DNA from: Yoonia sp.
GTDB lineage: Bacteria > Pseudomonadota > Alphaproteobacteria > Rhodobacterales > Rhodobacteraceae
Direction of reading: 5' to 3'
NCBI GenBank assembly: GCA_020627605.1
Contig: JAHDGO010000069.1
Location: forward strand, 1-8,870
Length of the DNA stretch: 8,870 bases
The position numbers and the translations under genes were made by a program. The notes under the pieces were generated by a model. That model searched no databases and had not been told where the DNA came from. It was given only the letters and a program-made list of their open reading frames with translations. Positions 7,272-8,870 of this stretch are shown here, one piece after another (the first letter of the stretch is position 1; each line of letters starts with the position of its first letter).

Positions 7272-8561
7272 TCAGTTGTCGAGGACAAAGTCACTCTTAT
7301 CGATGCCATAGGCCTCTTTGGCGGCTGTCACACGCAGGCCAATCGTTTCCTTCAGCGCAATCCAGACGAGGCTGGTTGTCACGCCGACATAGGCGATGAT
7401 GATCAGGACAGAGGACAACTGCCCCAGTACGGATGCATCCGGGTTGGTGAAACCGGCCGCGATTGTGCCCCAGATCCCGCAGAACAGGTGTACCGGGATC
7501 GCGCCGACCACATCGTCGACCTTGAAGTAGTCCAGCAACTGGATCGCCCAGTACAGGATCAGACCACCGCCCATGCCAACGGCAAAGGCCCAGAATGGCG
7601 ACGGGAACAGCGGCTCTGCCGTGATCGAAACCAGACCACCCAATGCACCGTTCAGCATGAAGGTCAGGTCAAACCGGAACTCGCGCAGGTAAGACATGAA
7701 AGCCGCAACGATCACACCGCCAGCCGCAGCCAGATTGGTGTTCAGGAAGATGCGCGCCACGTTTGCCGCATCAGCGTCAGTGGAAAAGCTAAGGTAAGAG
7801 CCCGCGTTAAAGCCATACCAGCCCATCCACAGGATCAGCGTGCCGATTGTGGCCAGTGGCAAGGAATAGTTGCCAAGGGCGACTTTCCGGCCATCGACAA
7901 AGCGTCCGCCGCGCGACCCGACAAACAATGCGCCGGTCAATGCGGCAACACCGCCGGTCACGTGAACAACGGAACTACCTGCCAGATCGCGGAACCCAAG
8001 ATCAGTGGCAAGGAAGCCGCCGCCCCATGCCCAGGATGCCTGAATGGGGTAAATCACCGCTGTCAGGATGGCCGTAAAGATGAAGAAAGCCATCAGGCGC
8101 ATACGCTCTGCAACGGCACCGGACACGATGGAGGCCACGGCAACGCAGAACATCGACTGAAAGAATACATCGCCAGCGGATGCATGGCCACGTCCAACAA
8201 ACTGATCACGGCCGTCAACGACGCCAGTGATTTCAATCGCGCCATCAAAACCCAGCACACCGGGCAAGATCCATGATCCGTTGGGGAACATGAAGCCATA
8301 ACCGCTGAGGATGAAGGCAGTGGACGCGATCGCAAAGAGGCCGATGTTCTTGGCACACTGCGTGACCACGTTCTTTTCGCGCACATAGCCTGCTTCAAGC
8401 ATGGCAAAACCGGCGGTCATCCACATGACCAGCACACCGCAGAACACGATGAACAGCGAATTCATAACAAAGGGGGAGACGCCTGAAGAGGCTTGTTGCG
8501 CCTGCGCTGGCACTGCGAACAGGGCGAACAACGCGGCAAAGCCGAGGATTTTTCTACTCAT
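7272..8561 (-). CDS. amtB: Ammonium transporter, Amt family
   Basis: This encodes 429 residues. It is a trimeric inner-membrane channel that takes up ammonium, needed when nitrogen is scarce. The N-terminus (MSRKILGFAALFALFAVPAQAQ) is a cleavable signal peptide as in E. coli AmtB, followed by eleven expected membrane helices. Key residues correspond to E. coli ones: Phe134 (F107 gate, in FFQSMF), Asp192 and His200 in DLAGSSVVH (D160 and pore H168), Phe251 and Ser255 in GFNAGS (F215 and S219), and His358 in PVHLFCGI (pore H318). AMLEAGYVREKN and VGLRV-like C-terminal ETIGLRV are typical of the family. The conserved C-terminal tail that contacts the PII protein GlnK is present. ATG 8561 has only a weak GTGAG upstream. 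glnK is not in the window, although glnK-amtB is the common bacterial pair. NtrC control is likely from the family, but I see no sigma-54 site. Confidence 0.96.
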   Translation of the reverse strand: MSRKILGFAALFALFAVPAQAQQASSGVSPFVMNSLFIVFCGVLVMWMTAGFAMLEAGYVREKNVVTQCAKNIGLFAIASTAFILSGYGFMFPNGSWILPGVLGFDGAIEITGVVDGRDQFVGRGHASAGDVFFQSMFCVAVASIVSGAVAERMRLMAFFIFTAILTAVIYPIQASWAWGGGFLATDLGFRDLAGSSVVHVTGGVAALTGALFVGSRGGRFVDGRKVALGNYSLPLATIGTLILWMGWYGFNAGSYLSFSTDADAANVARIFLNTNLAAAGGVIVAAFMSYLREFRFDLTFMLNGALGGLVSITAEPLFPSPFWAFAVGMGGGLILYWAIQLLDYFKVDDVVGAIPVHLFCGIWGTIAAGFTNPDASVLGQLSSVLIIIAYVGVTTSLVWIALKETIGLRVTAAKEAYGIDKSDFVLDN

Positions 8562-8746
8562 TTCTCACTCACTAATTTTGAAACTCGTTCGTATATCGCT
8601 CACTTTTTAGGCGAATTTGTGGCAGAGTCTGCCACTGAATTAGGCAGATCACCTAGACTTTTGGTAAGCTTGCGCTGCCAATCAGTACTCTCCTGTGGCG
8701 AGAGTGTCGCACATTTCGTCCATTCAGGGTGGTAAGGCGGCATTCA
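8562..8746. promoter_or_regulatory. amtB upstream region with palindrome and hairpin
   Basis: This stretch upstream of amtB is poorer in G+C than the genes. It contains the perfect 17-bp palindrome GTGGCAGAGTCTGCCAC (8619-8635), centred about 66 bp before the amtB ATG, and a second dyad ACTCTC-N7-GAGAGT (8687-8705). I looked for a sigma-54 element (GG-N10-GC) and found only GG-N8-GC, which does not qualify. GATATAC, read on the minus strand near 8591-8597, could be a -10, but no convincing -35 matches it. A 47-codon minus-strand reading frame (8743-8600) covers both dyads and lacks a ribosome binding site. Confidence 0.4.
8619..8635. repeat. Perfect 17-bp palindrome upstream of amtB
   Basis: GTGGCAGA and TCTGCCAC are exact inverted repeats around a single central base. 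The flanking bases (T on both sides) do not extend it. It could be an operator for a dimeric regulator or a strong hairpin in the amtB leader. It is not the NtrC pattern TGCACC-N5-GGTGCA. Confidence 0.7.
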
Positions 8747-8870
8747 ATGAATGCTGTCGAATGCGCAGTGATTCTGCCATTTCAGATTGAGCGGGCGTTC
8801 CAAAGGGCGCACCAGCATGAGGACCCGGTCGGCAATACGTGGCTGTCCGCGCCAACAAAGCCACTGATTT
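8747..8870 (+). CDS. Possible 5' end of a gene running off the right edge
   Basis: ATG 8747 opens a plus-strand frame with no stop for 41 codons to the window end, starting MNAVECAVILPFQIERAF. AAGGCGG (8734-8740), six bases upstream, is a good ribosome binding site and would make it divergent from amtB. Against it, the minus strand is also open through the same bases (8869-8744, ending CAFDSIH and a TGA), with similar third-position GC, so strand and reality are undecided. Neither product is recognised. Confidence 0.25.
   Translation, partial: MNAVECAVILPFQIERAFQRAHQHEDPVGNTWLSAPTKPLI

Noticed and set aside
7488..8276. 262-codon plus-strand frame opposite amtB
   Set aside because: amtB is fully conserved on the minus strand; the opposing frame is low-complexity polar sequence of the kind produced by reverse reading of membrane-protein codons.
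8600..8700. Sigma-54 promoter for amtB
   Set aside because: Candidate GG...GC pairs (in the palindrome and near 8665-8680) have 8 rather than 10 bases between the invariant dinucleotides.

Overview
The window looks like an ordinary stretch of chromosome from an alphaproteobacterium, most likely a Rhodobacterales (Roseobacter/Rhodobacter-type) species. The grounds are the high-GC codon use, a PutA that lacks the N-terminal ribbon-helix-helix DNA-binding domain and is paired with a divergent Lrp-type PutR regulator, and the general look of the proteins. This assignment is inferred from family knowledge, not from a search.

Layout. At the left edge, on the minus strand, is a tRNA-Leu(UAA) with an encoded CCA (3-88). 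It lies downstream of a small secreted TPR protein (133-672), which in turn follows putR (704-1189). A 108-bp regulatory gap separates putR from the divergent putA (1298-4733). The gap holds two near-identical Lrp-type dyads about three helical turns apart and a plausible -10 box for putA. On the plus strand putA is followed after 31 bp by a rhomboid-family serine protease gene (4765-5502). That gene converges on an inositol monophosphatase/SuhB-family gene (6287-5499, minus), and their stop codons overlap. A 141-bp gap with terminator-like hairpins follows. On the minus strand beyond it come a secreted four-cysteine protein of unknown function (7133-6429) and, upstream of that, an Amt-family ammonium transporter (8561-7272). 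The last 309 bp (8562-8870) are comparatively AT-rich near amtB, contain a perfect 17-bp palindrome and a second hairpin, and carry no gene I can assign with confidence.

How the genes fit together. putR/putA form the proline catabolic unit: PutA oxidises proline to glutamate, and PutR senses proline and controls transcription from the shared gap. Proline breakdown yields nitrogen, and the far end of the window carries ammonium uptake, but no regulatory link between the two is visible.

The most notable observation is that putA is broken as written. The N-terminal 98 codons and the remaining ~1047 codons are in different frames. At the junction about nine residues present in the E. coli protein are missing, which fits a ~29-bp out-of-frame deletion. 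Everything else in PutA, including all catalytic motifs, is intact, so the lesion is either recent or an assembly artefact. I see no undescribed defence, mobile or biosynthetic system here.
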